Source of the DNA: Acidobacteriota bacterium
GTDB lineage: Bacteria; Acidobacteriota; Terriglobia; UBA7540
DNA: 64,000 bases
Direction of reading: 5' to 3'
NCBI GenBank assembly: GCA_902812365.1
Contig: CADDZC010000009.1
Location: 19,868 to 83,867, forward strand
This document shows, piece after piece, positions 52,757-61,801 of the stretch. Within the stretch, counting starts at the first letter, position 1; each line of letters begins with the position of its first letter. The notes beneath the pieces are model-generated. The model was not told where the DNA came from, did not search any database, and saw nothing but the letters and a program-made list of their open reading frames with translations. The position numbers were made by a program, and so were the translations under genes.

Positions 52757-53650
52757 TCAGCGGATCAAATAGGCTCCGGCCAAACCCAGATGCCCCGCCA
52801 TCATCATCCAATACATGTGCCGCCAGGAGGGATGATTCTCTCCTTCGGCGACCAGCCGCCCCGGATTCCGGTTCATTATGTAGATCACATAGCCGCCCCA
52901 GGCGAGCATGATGGCGCTCAACAGCAGGATGGCGGCGGGGTTGCCGCTCAAAATCCGGCCCCGCACACCCAGAATCAGCAGCAGCCACGGCAGTAAAAAT
53001 GACGGGCTGATGATTCGGGCGCTCCATTGGGCCCCCCACTTCACCGGAAGCGTGACGCAGCCGGCGGCGCGGTCGCCTTCGATATCGGCGAAATCCTTGG
53101 TGGTCGTGGCCCCGAGCAAAAAGACGAAATAAACCAGCCCAATGTACCACGGCTCGATGGATGCCAGCACCGTGGCCACGCTCGCCCAGCCCGCCACCTT
53201 CAGCAGCTCCCCGCGGACGAGCGCGACGATGAAGTTGGAAGCGTAGGGATGGCGCTTCAGCCGGATCGGCGGCGCCGAATACATTACCGTGGCCGCCGCC
53301 GCCCCGGCGTAAATCACGAACGTCTGGCGGTTGACTCCCGCCACCATCGCCAAGGCGGCCAGATAGCATCCGGCAACGAACCGGGCGGCGGGCCGGCGGG
53401 CCAGGCGGCCGGAAGGCAAGGCTCGATGAGGCTTGTTGATGCGGTCGTTGTCGAGATCGCAGAGCTGGTTCAAGCCGTTCGAGCCGGCGTTCAGGACGCC
53501 GGCGGCCAGAATCGCCAGCCCGACATGGGAAAGGCGAAACGGGGCGCGGGTCGCTCCGTAGCCGATCAGCGCCCCGGACGCAATCCCGACCATGGGGGGC
53601 AGCAGGGTGAAAGGGCGGGCAAACTCCCAATAAACGTGCAGCGCCTTCAT
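52757..53650 (-). CDS. UbiA-family membrane prenyltransferase
   Basis: 297 residues from the ATG at 53650; the open frame continues much further but runs into the divergent hemH region. The first Asp-rich motif NQLCDLDNDRINKPHRAL (N61, D65, D69, N72) and the second DFADIEGDRAAG (D186, D189, D193) bind Mg-diphosphate; NQxxDxxxDxxNKPxR with DIEGDR is closest in pattern to homogentisate and related aromatic prenyltransferases, rather than to protoheme-farnesyl or 4-hydroxybenzoate enzymes. Eight or nine membrane helices. First gene of the operon. Confidence 0.88.
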   Translation of the reverse strand: MKALHVYWEFARPFTLLPPMVGIASGALIGYGATRAPFRLSHVGLAILAAGVLNAGSNGLNQLCDLDNDRINKPHRALPSGRLARRPAARFVAGCYLAALAMVAGVNRQTFVIYAGAAAATVMYSAPPIRLKRHPYASNFIVALVRGELLKVAGWASVATVLASIEPWYIGLVYFVFLLGATTTKDFADIEGDRAAGCVTLPVKWGAQWSARIISPSFLLPWLLLILGVRGRILSGNPAAILLLSAIMLAWGGYVIYIMNRNPGRLVAEGENHPSWRHMYWMMMAGHLGLAGAYLIR

Positions 53651-53758
53651 GCCGGCGCTATTGTGGAGCCTGGCGGCGCGGCTGGCAAGGCTGAAAGAGC
53701 GGGCCGCGCCTCGCCTCCGGCTCCAGACCGCCGGCCGGCTCATGATAAAGTAAAGCTC

Positions 53759-54715
53759 ATGGACGGTTTGCACGCGCCCGGCGGAGCCCGGCCGGCGAGC
53801 GTTCTTCTGCTCGCCCACGGCGCTCCGGACCGCTGGGAAGACATTCCGGCCTTTGTGCTCAGCCTGCGCGACGGGCGCCGGCTCCCGGAGCCCGCCGTGC
53901 GGGAGATCGCCGAGCGTTACCGCCGGATCGGCGGAGGATCGCCGCTCGCCCGGCTGACGAATCGGCAGGCGGAAGCGCTGGCCCGGCAGACAGGGCGGCG
54001 AGTCTACGTGGGGATGAGGAACTGGAAGCCGTTTATCGCCGACGCCGTGCGGCGCATGACGGCAGACGGCGTCGAAAAGGCCGTCGCGATCTGCCTGGCG
54101 CCGCAAAACTCCCGCACCAGTGTCGGCCTGTACCGCCGCGACCTGGACGATGCCCTCGAGCGGCTGGGCGCGCGGATCGCCGTCACCTTCGTCGAGAGCT
54201 GGCACGATCATCCCGGCCTCATTGAGGCGTTCCGCGAGCGGGTGGCGGCGGCCTTGGACCGCGCCGGATCCGTCCCCGTCATCTTCACCGCCCACAGCGT
54301 CCCGGCGCGAACGATTGCCGCCGGAGACCCGTACGACGAGCAGGTGCGGGAGACGGCGCGGCGGGTAGCGGCGGCGCTCGGGCCGCGCCTCCGGGAATGG
54401 CGGCTCGGCTATCAGAGCCAGGGCATGACGGCCGAGCCTTGGATCGGCCCGACGGTGGAATCGGTGATGGACGAATTGGCCGCCGCCGGCCACCGCCGCG
54501 CCGTCATGGCTCCCATCGGCTTTCTGTGCGACCACGTCGAGATTCTCTACGACGTCGACGTGGGGTTCCGCCAGTACGGCGAGCGCCTTGGCCTCGAGAT
54601 CATCCGCTCGGAGTCTCTCAACGACAGTCCGCTGCTGATCGCCGCCCTCGCCTCGCTGGTGGCCGGCCGCGCCGCTGACGAACCGCTGGCCAGCCGGGGG
54701 GGTGCGGGGCCGTGA
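53759..54715 (+). CDS. hemH: Ferrochelatase (HemH / CpfC)
   Basis: 318 residues from the ATG at 53759. The N-terminal LLLAHGAPDRWEDIPAFVLSL, the catalytic His179 in IFTAHSVPAR, YQSQGMTAEPWIGP and APIGFLCDHVEILYDVD with its conserved Glu define the family. It inserts Fe2+ into a porphyrin to make protoheme or coproheme; which substrate is used cannot be read here because no ChdC/HemQ gene is in the window. It overlaps hemY (GTGA) and is divergent from the prenyltransferase. Confidence 0.94.
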   Translation: MDGLHAPGGARPASVLLLAHGAPDRWEDIPAFVLSLRDGRRLPEPAVREIAERYRRIGGGSPLARLTNRQAEALARQTGRRVYVGMRNWKPFIADAVRRMTADGVEKAVAICLAPQNSRTSVGLYRRDLDDALERLGARIAVTFVESWHDHPGLIEAFRERVAAALDRAGSVPVIFTAHSVPARTIAAGDPYDEQVRETARRVAAALGPRLREWRLGYQSQGMTAEPWIGPTVESVMDELAAAGHRRAVMAPIGFLCDHVEILYDVDVGFRQYGERLGLEIIRSESLNDSPLLIAALASLVAGRAADEPLASRGGAGP

Positions 54716-56178
54716 ACCCCGGGCGGCGGCGCGTGGCGGTGATCGGAGGCGGCGTCTCCGGCCTGGCGGCGGCCTACACGCTGGCGCGAGCGCGGCAGGC
54801 CGGCGTTCCGGTGGAGGAAACCCTCATCGAGGCGGACGGCCGCCTGGGCGGGGTGATCCGCACGGAGCGCGTGGACGGCTTCCTGATCGAAGCCGGGCCC
54901 GACTCGTTCCTGACGGAAAAACCCGAGGCGGCCGCCTGGTGCCGCGAACTGGGCCTGGGCGGTTCGCTCCTCGGCTCGAATGACGCGGCGCGCCGCACCT
55001 ACGTCCTGCATCGCGGGCGACTCGTCCCGCTTCCCGACGGCCTGCTGATGCTGGTGCCGGCGCGCTGGTGGCCGCTGGCCACGACCCCGCTGATTCCGCT
55101 GGCCGGCAAGCTGGCCGTCCTCAAGGACTGGTGGGTGCGGGCGGAAGATGGCCGGCGGGAGGACGAATCCGTGGCCAGCTTCGTGCGCCGGCATTTCGGC
55201 CAGGCCATGCTCGACAGCATCGCGGCGCCGCTCGTGGCCGGCGTCTTTGGAGGCGACGCCGAGCAGTTGAGCGCCCGCTCGGCGCTCTCCCGGTTTTGGG
55301 AGATGGAGCGCCGGCACGGTAGCCTCATCCGCGCCGTCCGCGCGGCGCAGCGAGAGAAGGCGCAGGCGAGCAGCGGGACGGCCGCGCGGCGGCCGCTCTT
55401 CACCACCCTGAAGGACGGGCTGGAGGCGATGGTGGCGGCTTTGGAAGCGCGTCTGGATCCGAGCCGCATCGAGCGGAAGCGGCGTGCCGTGGCCGTCGAG
55501 CGGAGCGAGGGGAGCGGCGAGGCCGGGTATCGGATTTGGCTGGAGGGGGGCAGCCGGCGCGAGGCCGACGCTCTCCTGCTGGCCTTGCCGACCTACGAGG
55601 CGGCACGCCTGGTGCGGCCGGTTGACCCGGAGTTGGCCGGCCTGCTGGCGGGCATCCCCTACGCCGCCGCTCTGACCGTGGCGCTCGGGTATGGGGCCGA
55701 GGTGCGGCGGACGTTGCCGCCCGGCTTCGGTTTTCTCGTGCCTCGCCAGGAAGGTCGGCGGCTTCTGGCCTGCACGTTCGTCCACAATAAATTTCACCAT
55801 CGCGCGCCGCCCGGCCATGCCCTGCTGCGATGTTTTCTGGGGGGCGCCGGCGATCCGGAGGTGCTTGACTGGGGCGACGGAGAGATCCTAGGCCGGGTGC
55901 GCCAGGAGTTGACGGCCATTCTGGGCATCGCCGCCGAGCCGCTGTTCTCCCGCGTCTATCGCTGGCCGGCCTCGATGCCGCAATACGTGGTGGGCCACGA
56001 AGCGCGCCGGCGGAGCCTTGAAGAACGGCTGACCCGCCATCCGGCGATCCGGCTGGCCGGCAACGCCTATGCGGGAGTCGGGATCTCCGACTGCATCCGC
56101 AGCGGGGCCGAGGCGGCCGCCGGGCTGATAGGGGACGGGGCGGCGCGGGCGGCCGCGTCGATGAGCTTGCGGTCTTAG
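54712..56178 (+). CDS. hemY: Protoporphyrinogen/coproporphyrinogen oxidase (HemY/CgoX type)
   Basis: 488 residues from a GTG at 54712 that overlaps the hemH stop. The FAD dinucleotide motif VIGGGVSGLAAAYTLA is at the N-terminus, followed by LIEADGRLGGVIRTERVDGF and GPDSFLTEKP, and the C-terminal FAD contact region RLAGNAYAGVGISDCIRSG. It oxidises the porphyrinogen six-electron step with O2. Followed four bases later by hemE. Confidence 0.93.
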   Translation: MNPGRRRVAVIGGGVSGLAAAYTLARARQAGVPVEETLIEADGRLGGVIRTERVDGFLIEAGPDSFLTEKPEAAAWCRELGLGGSLLGSNDAARRTYVLHRGRLVPLPDGLLMLVPARWWPLATTPLIPLAGKLAVLKDWWVRAEDGRREDESVASFVRRHFGQAMLDSIAAPLVAGVFGGDAEQLSARSALSRFWEMERRHGSLIRAVRAAQREKAQASSGTAARRPLFTTLKDGLEAMVAALEARLDPSRIERKRRAVAVERSEGSGEAGYRIWLEGGSRREADALLLALPTYEAARLVRPVDPELAGLLAGIPYAAALTVALGYGAEVRRTLPPGFGFLVPRQEGRRLLACTFVHNKFHHRAPPGHALLRCFLGGAGDPEVLDWGDGEILGRVRQELTAILGIAAEPLFSRVYRWPASMPQYVVGHEARRRSLEERLTRHPAIRLAGNAYAGVGISDCIRSGAEAAAGLIGDGAARAAASMSLRS

Positions 56179-56181
56179 CCT

Positions 56182-57351
56182 GTGACGAGCGACGAGCGGC
56201 CCAACTCGGGGGTGGGCGCGGCTGCCGCCGAACCGTGGCGGGAGTCGCGCTTCCTGCGCGCCTGCCGGCGCGAGCCGGTGGACGCCACGCCCATCTGGCT
56301 GATGCGCCAGGCTGGGCGCTACCTGCGCGAATACCGCGAGCTGCGGGCGCGCGTGCCGTTTCTGGAGCTGTGCCAGAATCCCGACCTGGTGGCGGAGGTG
56401 ACGGTCACGGCGGCGAAACGTCTGGGCGTAGACGCCGCCATCCTCTTTGCGGACTTGTTGCTGATCGTCGAGCCGCTGGGCTGGCGGCTGTCCTATGAGA
56501 AGGGCGACGGCCCTACCGTGCGGCCGCCGCTGCGCGGGGCCCGGGACCTCCGCCGCCTGCGCGAGGTCGAGGCCGAAGAGTCGCTCGGCTACGTCTTCGA
56601 AGCCGTCCGCCGCGCGCGGGCCGCTCTGGATAGCCGCCTGCCGCTCATCGGCTTCGCCGGCGCACCCTTTACCCTGGCCTCTTACCTCATCGAGGGCGGC
56701 TCGTCGCGCACCTACGTTCACACCAAGAGCCTGATGTATCGGGAGCCGGAAGCGTGGCGGGCGCTCATGGATCATTTGGCGCGCAACCTGGCTCGCTACG
56801 TGAACGGGCAGATCGCCGCCGGCGTGCAGGCGATCCAGATTTTCGACAGTTGGGTGGGCTGCCTCGCTCCGGCCGACTATCGGGAGTACGTGCTGCCGTA
56901 TTCTCGCCGCCTGATCCAGGCCGTCGCGCGCGGAACGCCGGTCATTCACTTCGGAACCGGCACGGCGGCCCTGCTCGAGGCCATGCGCGACGCGGGCGGA
57001 GACGTGATCGGACTCGACTGGCGCGTCGAGCTCGGCGAAGCGTGGCAACGGCTGGGCGGACAGGTCGGAGTGCAGGGCAATCTCGACCCGGCGGTGCTGC
57101 TGGCCGAACCGGCCACGGTGCGCGAGCACGCCCAGCGCATCCTGGACCAGGCCGGGGGGCGTCCCGGGCACATCTTCAACCTCGGCCACGGCATTCTGCC
57201 GGCGACGCCGGTCGAGCACGTGCGGGCGCTCGTGGATTTCGTCCACGAAAGCAGCGCCCGCGCGCGGCCGCCGGATAGTATAATAGGGAACGAGGCCGCC
57301 CGCGGCCGGCGGCGCGGAGGGTGGAAAGGGAACCGCACCACGCACGAATGA
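56182..57351 (+). CDS. hemE: Uroporphyrinogen decarboxylase
   Basis: 389 residues from the GTG at 56182. [16 protein letters not shown], the catalytic Asp region [46 protein letters not shown] and [13 protein letters not shown] identify UroD, which makes coproporphyrinogen III. About 30 residues at the C-terminus are an unconserved, Arg/Gly-rich extension that runs into the next gene; the stop overlaps the start of the CRTAC1 gene as ATGA. Confidence 0.95.
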   Translation: MTSDERPNSGVGAAAAEPWRESRFLRACRREPVDATPIWLMRQAGRYLREYRELRARVPFLELCQNPDLVAEVTVTAAKRLGVDAAILFADLLLIVEPLGWRLSYEKGDGPTVRPPLRGARDLRRLREVEAEESLGYVFEAVRRARAALDSRLPLIGFAGAPFTLASYLIEGGSSRTYVHTKSLMYREPEAWRALMDHLARNLARYVNGQIAAGVQAIQIFDSWVGCLAPADYREYVLPYSRRLIQAVARGTPVIHFGTGTAALLEAMRDAGGDVIGLDWRVELGEAWQRLGGQVGVQGNLDPAVLLAEPATVREHAQRILDQAGGRPGHIFNLGHGILPATPVEHVRALVDFVHESSARARPPDSIIGNEAARGRRRGGWKGNRTTHE

Positions 57352-59177
57352 GATTTTCGCGGCGACAGTTTCTCGGCTCGTCTCTCCTGCTCGGCTCCCA
57401 GATTCTCGACGCCTTGACGACTCCTCTCTACCGCTGGCGCAGCCTCCCGGTCCTGAACGCCGCACCCCGGCCCCATCCCCAGGAAAACATCCCCGTGATT
57501 TACGTGGACGTCGCCCGTGAGGCCGGCCTGAACGTCACCAACGTCTGGGGCGGCGTCGAGCACAAGGATTACATCATTGAGGCCAAAGGCAGCGGCCTCG
57601 CCTTCTTTGACTACGACCAGGACGGCTGGCTCGATATTTATCTGTCCAACGGCAGCCGCCTCCACCCCAACTGGCCCCCGGGCCAGGAGCCTCATACCCA
57701 TCTGTTCAAGAACAACCGCGACGGCACCTTCACCGACGTCACCGAGCGCTCCGGCTTGAAGCGCGCCGGCTGGCAGGTGGGCGTCTGCGTCGGCGATTAC
57801 GACAATGACGGCTGGGACGATCTGTTCCTGACCTTCTGGGGACACAACGTCCTGTTCAAGAATAACGGCGACGGCACCTTCACCGACGTCACTCGCCAGG
57901 CGGGGCTCGATCAGGAGCAGGTGCGCTGGGGCTCCGGGTGCACCTGGATCGACTACGATCGCGACGGCCACCTGGATTTGTTCGTCGCCAATTACATCGT
58001 CCTCGATCTCGCCAAGGTGCCCATCCCGGGCCAGACCGGCTATTGCCAGTGGAAGGGCATCCCGGTGATGTGCGGGCCGCGTGGCTTGCCGGGCGGCTCC
58101 AACCTCCTCTACCACAATAACGGCGACGGCACCTTTACCGACGTCACCGAAAAGGCCGGCATCGCGAAGCCCGGCCCCCGCTATTCGATTACCGCCGTCG
58201 CTTATGATTTTGACAACGACGGCTGGCCCGATATCTACGTGGCCGTCGATTCCGAGCCGAGCCTCCTGTTCCACAACAATCACGACGGCACCTTTACCGA
58301 TGTCGCCGTCATGGCCGGCTGCGCGTACAACGAGGACGGGCAGGAGCAGGCCGGCATGGGCGTGGCCGTGGCCGACTACAACTGCGACGGCTGGCTGGAT
58401 ATTTTCAAAACCAATTTCTCCGACGATACCTGCGACCTTTACAAAAACAACAAGGACGGCACCTTCACCGACGCCACGTTCGTTTCCGGCGTTGGCGTCA
58501 ATACCCAATACGTCGGCTGGGGCTGCGGCTTCGTCGACTATGACAACGACGGCTGGGCCGACATCATCCAGATCAACGGCCACGTCTACCCGGAGATTGA
58601 CCACTACAACCTCGATGCCCATTTCAAGGTGCCGCGCGTCGTTTACCACAACAACGGCAACGAAAAATTTACCGACGTTTCCAAGCAGATGGGGCCCGGC
58701 ATCACCGAGACCTTCTCCAGCCGCGGGGCCGCCTTCGGCGATTACGACAACGACGGCGATATCGACGTCCTGGTGCTCAACATGAACGATCCGCCGTCCC
58801 TGCTCCGCAACGACGGCGGCAACAAAAACAACTGGATCAAGATCAAACTGATCGGCACGCGGTGCAATCGGACGGCCATCGGGGCCCGGGTGCGGGTGGT
58901 GACCGGGCAGCACGCGCAGATTGACGAGGTCCACAGCGGCACGAGCGTGATGTCGCAAAGCGACCTGCGGCTGCATTTTGGCGTCGGCCAGGCCAAAGTG
59001 GTCGATCTGATCGAAGTCAAGTGGCCCACGTTGATCAAGGATCCACCGGCGCGAGGCCGCGCCCGGGCCGGCTCCTCGCCGGTCGAGATCTTCCGCCACG
59101 TTCCCGTCAACCAGATCATTACCATTAAAGAGGGCGAGGGCATCATTGATCGCCGGCCGGGGAACACCTCGCGCTAG
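57348..59177 (+). CDS. Tat-exported CRTAC1 / ASPIC-UnbV protein with FG-GAP/VCBS repeats
   Basis: 609 residues from the ATG at 57348, which overlaps the hemE stop. A twin-arginine signal ([17 protein letters not shown], residues 4-20) sends it out folded. It has seven Ca2+-binding DxDxDGxxD loops of FG-GAP/VCBS type (for example [63 protein letters not shown]) interleaved with six [15 protein letters not shown] units, so a seven-bladed propeller is likely. The C-terminus ([19 protein letters not shown] and [22 protein letters not shown]) is the ASPIC/UnbV domain. Function unknown; linked to heme genes here. Confidence 0.9.
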   Translation: MRFSRRQFLGSSLLLGSQILDALTTPLYRWRSLPVLNAAPRPHPQENIPVIYVDVAREAGLNVTNVWGGVEHKDYIIEAKGSGLAFFDYDQDGWLDIYLSNGSRLHPNWPPGQEPHTHLFKNNRDGTFTDVTERSGLKRAGWQVGVCVGDYDNDGWDDLFLTFWGHNVLFKNNGDGTFTDVTRQAGLDQEQVRWGSGCTWIDYDRDGHLDLFVANYIVLDLAKVPIPGQTGYCQWKGIPVMCGPRGLPGGSNLLYHNNGDGTFTDVTEKAGIAKPGPRYSITAVAYDFDNDGWPDIYVAVDSEPSLLFHNNHDGTFTDVAVMAGCAYNEDGQEQAGMGVAVADYNCDGWLDIFKTNFSDDTCDLYKNNKDGTFTDATFVSGVGVNTQYVGWGCGFVDYDNDGWADIIQINGHVYPEIDHYNLDAHFKVPRVVYHNNGNEKFTDVSKQMGPGITETFSSRGAAFGDYDNDGDIDVLVLNMNDPPSLLRNDGGNKNNWIKIKLIGTRCNRTAIGARVRVVTGQHAQIDEVHSGTSVMSQSDLRLHFGVGQAKVVDLIEVKWPTLIKDPPARGRARAGSSPVEIFRHVPVNQIITIKEGEGIIDRRPGNTSR

Positions 59178-59209
59178 CCGGTGGTCGGCGCGCCGCGAAA
59201 GGGAAGGCC

Positions 59210-60415
59210 ATGGGGAGCAGGAAGCGGTTCCGCCGAGCCGGCGCCAGCCTGGCGTGGCTGGCTGGGCTCGCCCTCTCGCCGCTCGCGGCCGGCGCCCCGC
59301 CCGCGTCCGGGCCCCTGAAGCTGCTCCTCTCGGTCGAACAGCCCCGGCTCGCCGAGCCGTTTCCGATGCGGCTGACCTTGCACCTTCACAACGGCGGGGC
59401 CGCGGCGGTCTGGCTCTACCGGCACGTTCAGAATCCGGACGTCCTGGCGCGGATCGCCGCCAGCCAGGCGGCGGGCGAGCCGCCGGCGAACGTTACGAGC
59501 GGCGGATCGAGCCTGGCGGTTCACTTGGAGCCGCTCGCGGCCGCCTCCCTCACCGCGCCGGGGCGCGGCGAGGTGCTCGAAAGCGTAGGGCTGCCCCATC
59601 CCGATCTGGTGAAGCTCGAGCCGGGCGCGGATTACGAGGAAGGCTGCGTTGCCGCCTGGCAACCGGCGGCGCGATCCTCCCCCGGCGGGCAGCCCGAGCC
59701 GGTCTGGGGCCGCTACCGCCTTTGGGTGGATTACCGCGCCCAATTCTCGAATCGCGATGCCGTGGCCCGCGCCACGGGCGTGCCGGTGTGGAGCGGAACG
59801 TTGCCGAGCCCGGCGATCGAGATCGACCTCGAACCGCCTCCGGCTTCAGCCGCCGGCTCGGTGGCCGGCCTGATCACGGATGAGGACAAGCGGCCGCTGG
59901 CGGGGGCGGTGGTCTCCCTGAGCGACCGGCAGGAGCACCTGGTCGGCCAGCTCGTCACCGGCCCGAGCGGGCGATTCTCGTTCGAGCATCTGCCCTTCGG
60001 CCTTTACTGGGTGACGGCGCGGCGGGAACTGGCGGCCGTCGACACCGCCATCTTTGAGCACGTGGAGCTGACTCCGGCCAACCCGGCCGGCACCGCCAAC
60101 CTGATCCTGCTGTCCCCCGAGGTCTACGAGCCGAAGCAGATGCTGCACAAGCCGGTGCTGTTTCGCGTCACCAACAGCGCCGGCCAGCCCGTTCCGAAGG
60201 TGACGCTGCAAATCGTCTGGTCGAGCGGCACCGTGCTGAATACGGCGAGGGGCGAGACGGCCGACGACGGGACGGCCGCGCTCGACCTGATCCCGGGCCG
60301 GAACTACGTGACCCTGAAACGGCGCCGCTGCCCAAACGAGGATCAGCGGGTGGACGTGGCCGAGGGCGACGGCATCGACGGTTTCGGGCTGACGTTGGAC
60401 TGCGCCCCGAAATAG
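59210..60415 (+). CDS. Secreted hypothetical protein with carboxypeptidase-regulatory-like domain
   Basis: 401 residues. A signal peptide (about 1-30, ending PLAAGAPPA) leads to an unidentified beta-rich N-terminal region with LTLHLHNGGAAAVWLYRHV. From about residue 220, GSVAGLITDEDKRPLAGAVV and GRFSFEHLPFGLYWVTARR are the repeats of a CarboxypepD_reg Ig-like domain. The RBS GGGAAGG is well placed before the ATG. Follows the CRTAC1 gene by about 30 bases on the same strand. Confidence 0.82.
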   Translation: MGSRKRFRRAGASLAWLAGLALSPLAAGAPPASGPLKLLLSVEQPRLAEPFPMRLTLHLHNGGAAAVWLYRHVQNPDVLARIAASQAAGEPPANVTSGGSSLAVHLEPLAAASLTAPGRGEVLESVGLPHPDLVKLEPGADYEEGCVAAWQPAARSSPGGQPEPVWGRYRLWVDYRAQFSNRDAVARATGVPVWSGTLPSPAIEIDLEPPPASAAGSVAGLITDEDKRPLAGAVVSLSDRQEHLVGQLVTGPSGRFSFEHLPFGLYWVTARRELAAVDTAIFEHVELTPANPAGTANLILLSPEVYEPKQMLHKPVLFRVTNSAGQPVPKVTLQIVWSSGTVLNTARGETADDGTAALDLIPGRNYVTLKRRRCPNEDQRVDVAEGDGIDGFGLTLDCAPK

Positions 60416-60546
60416 CCGGGCGCGGCGGGCCGGATTCGAACCGGAGGCGCCTGCCGTCATGGCGCGAAGGCTGGCGTGAGGCCTCTCGATCCTCTCGTGC
60501 GGCGCGACCGCGGCGGCGCCTCCGAAGAATTTCATCGCCCGCGCCG

Positions 60547-60942
60547 TCAGCGCTTCACCACGCGGGCGGCCGCGGCAGCGTCGGAGACGGCCAGGATGAT
60601 CAGGGCCTCGGAGTCGGCGCCTTTGAGAATGCTCCCGTAGGCGTACTGAATGTCGATGCCGTGCTCGGCCAGCTTCCGCGTCAGCCGGCCGAGGGCGCCG
60701 GGCCGGTGGGAGACGCGGGCGGCCAGAACCTCCTCTTCCCGGTACGGCAGGTTGAGTCGGCCGAAGACCTGCCGCGCGGCTTCGAGGTCATGGGTCACCA
60801 GGCGCACCGGAGCCCGCCCGGCCGTCTCCGGGACCATCAGCGCCTCGATATTGACGGCCACCTTGGCCAACTCCGAGCACAGTTCGGCGAGCGCGCCCCG
60901 CCGATTCTCCAGCGTCACGGCCAATTGCCTTACTACCGCCAT
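60547..60942 (-). CDS. Tandem ACT-domain protein
   Basis: 131 residues with two ACT domains, about 1-65 (VTLENRRGALAELCSELAKV) and 70-131 (ARVSHRPGALGRLTRKLAEH). Each has the Leu/Gly-rich ligand-binding turn N/S-R-x-G-A-L. No catalytic domain is attached. Stand-alone ACT proteins usually bind amino acids and regulate partners; a role in amino-acid signalling is likely but the ligand is unknown. GGAGG precedes the ATG by seven bases. Confidence 0.9.
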   Translation of the reverse strand: MAVVRQLAVTLENRRGALAELCSELAKVAVNIEALMVPETAGRAPVRLVTHDLEAARQVFGRLNLPYREEEVLAARVSHRPGALGRLTRKLAEHGIDIQYAYGSILKGADSEALIILAVSDAAAAARVVKR

Positions 60943-60985
60943 CGTTCACCTCCCGGTCTTGCCTCAACCCCCGCCCCGCCGGCCG

Positions 60986-61798
60986 CTACGGCTGATCATA
61001 GAGCGGACTCGGAGGCGTCGGCGCTTCATAGTCGCGACCATACAGGTTCTTGTGCGTCTTCAGCCAGTCGCCGGACTCGGCGAGCGACAGCGTGCCCAGC
61101 GAAGAGGTGGCTTCGGAGATCGTCACGTCCCGCGATTGGCTCCTCAGCGTCTGGGGCAGGCAGCGCTCCTCCCAGACGTGAAGCCGGTAGCGTCCCGGGG
61201 CGACGCCGGCCCAGCGGATGTCGCCGGCTCGATTCGAAATGCCGAAGTAAGGCGTGCGGACGGCAATCACCACGGCGCTCATTTCCGGATGGATGTTGCA
61301 GAAGATATAGGACACCCCGAGCCGGTCGAATTTCACCGAGTGCGTGCTGCCGGCCTCATAGAGCCCCAGATCAAAGCGCTTGCCCTCGAAGAGCGAGAAG
61401 ACATTGTGAAAGAAGGGATCGAGGTTGGGAAAGTCCACCCGGGAGCCGACCGGCACCACCAGCACGTGCGGCTCGAAGCGCTTGCGCCGCTGGATCAGGC
61501 GGTATCGGCGGGGCTGTTGCTGGAAGGCCTGTTCCACCGCCGGGGCCGGATCGAGCGGCTCGAGCCACACGACGGCGCCGGCGTTGTCAACCGGCTGCCG
61601 GCGGCTGCGGGTCGAGTCCACCAGCCGCACCTTCAGGCTGACCGTCGCGGCGCGGCCGGCGGACGGGATGACGAGCAGCGCGAAGAACCACCGCCACCAG
61701 CGCCGGGCCCGCCCGCCGCGCCTCCCGCGGACGGGGCGCGGGGCGCTCCCGGCCGGCCTGGAGGAGCCGTCACGCCGATCGCCACGGAGGATGCGCAT
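60986..61798 (-). CDS. Secreted cupredoxin-like blue-copper protein
   Basis: 270 residues. After an Arg-rich n-region a hydrophobic segment (WFFALLVIPSAGRAA, about 37-51) looks like a signal peptide. A beta-rich domain carries a complete type I copper site: H131 in PFFHNVF, and C167, H170 and M173 in FCNIHPEM. A carboxypeptidase-regulatory-like stretch (APGRYRLHVWEERCLPQ) follows. It may transfer electrons or bind copper in the periplasm. Starts three bases after the stop of the outer-membrane protein gene, so the two are co-transcribed. Confidence 0.85.
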   Translation of the reverse strand: MRILRGDRRDGSSRPAGSAPRPVRGRRGGRARRWWRWFFALLVIPSAGRAATVSLKVRLVDSTRSRRQPVDNAGAVVWLEPLDPAPAVEQAFQQQPRRYRLIQRRKRFEPHVLVVPVGSRVDFPNLDPFFHNVFSLFEGKRFDLGLYEAGSTHSVKFDRLGVSYIFCNIHPEMSAVVIAVRTPYFGISNRAGDIRWAGVAPGRYRLHVWEERCLPQTLRSQSRDVTISEATSSLGTLSLAESGDWLKTHKNLYGRDYEAPTPPSPLYDQP

Positions 61799-61801
61799 AC
61801 T

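Noticed and set aside
56946..59099. 717-codon open frame on the minus strand opposite the CRTAC1 gene, and the 525-codon frame at 55888-57465
   Set aside because: Both are mirror frames of genes with conserved motifs on the plus strand; the first is Val/Gly/Ala-rich because it reads the repeated DGTFTDVT codons backwards.
60430..60444. CCGG-ATTCGAA-CCGG palindrome that reads as a tRNA T-arm (GGTTCGAATCC) on the minus strand
   Set aside because: The T-stem has only four good pairs, no D-arm (no GG-containing loop at the right distance), no seven-base anticodon loop and no matching acceptor arm could be found in the preceding 90 bases.
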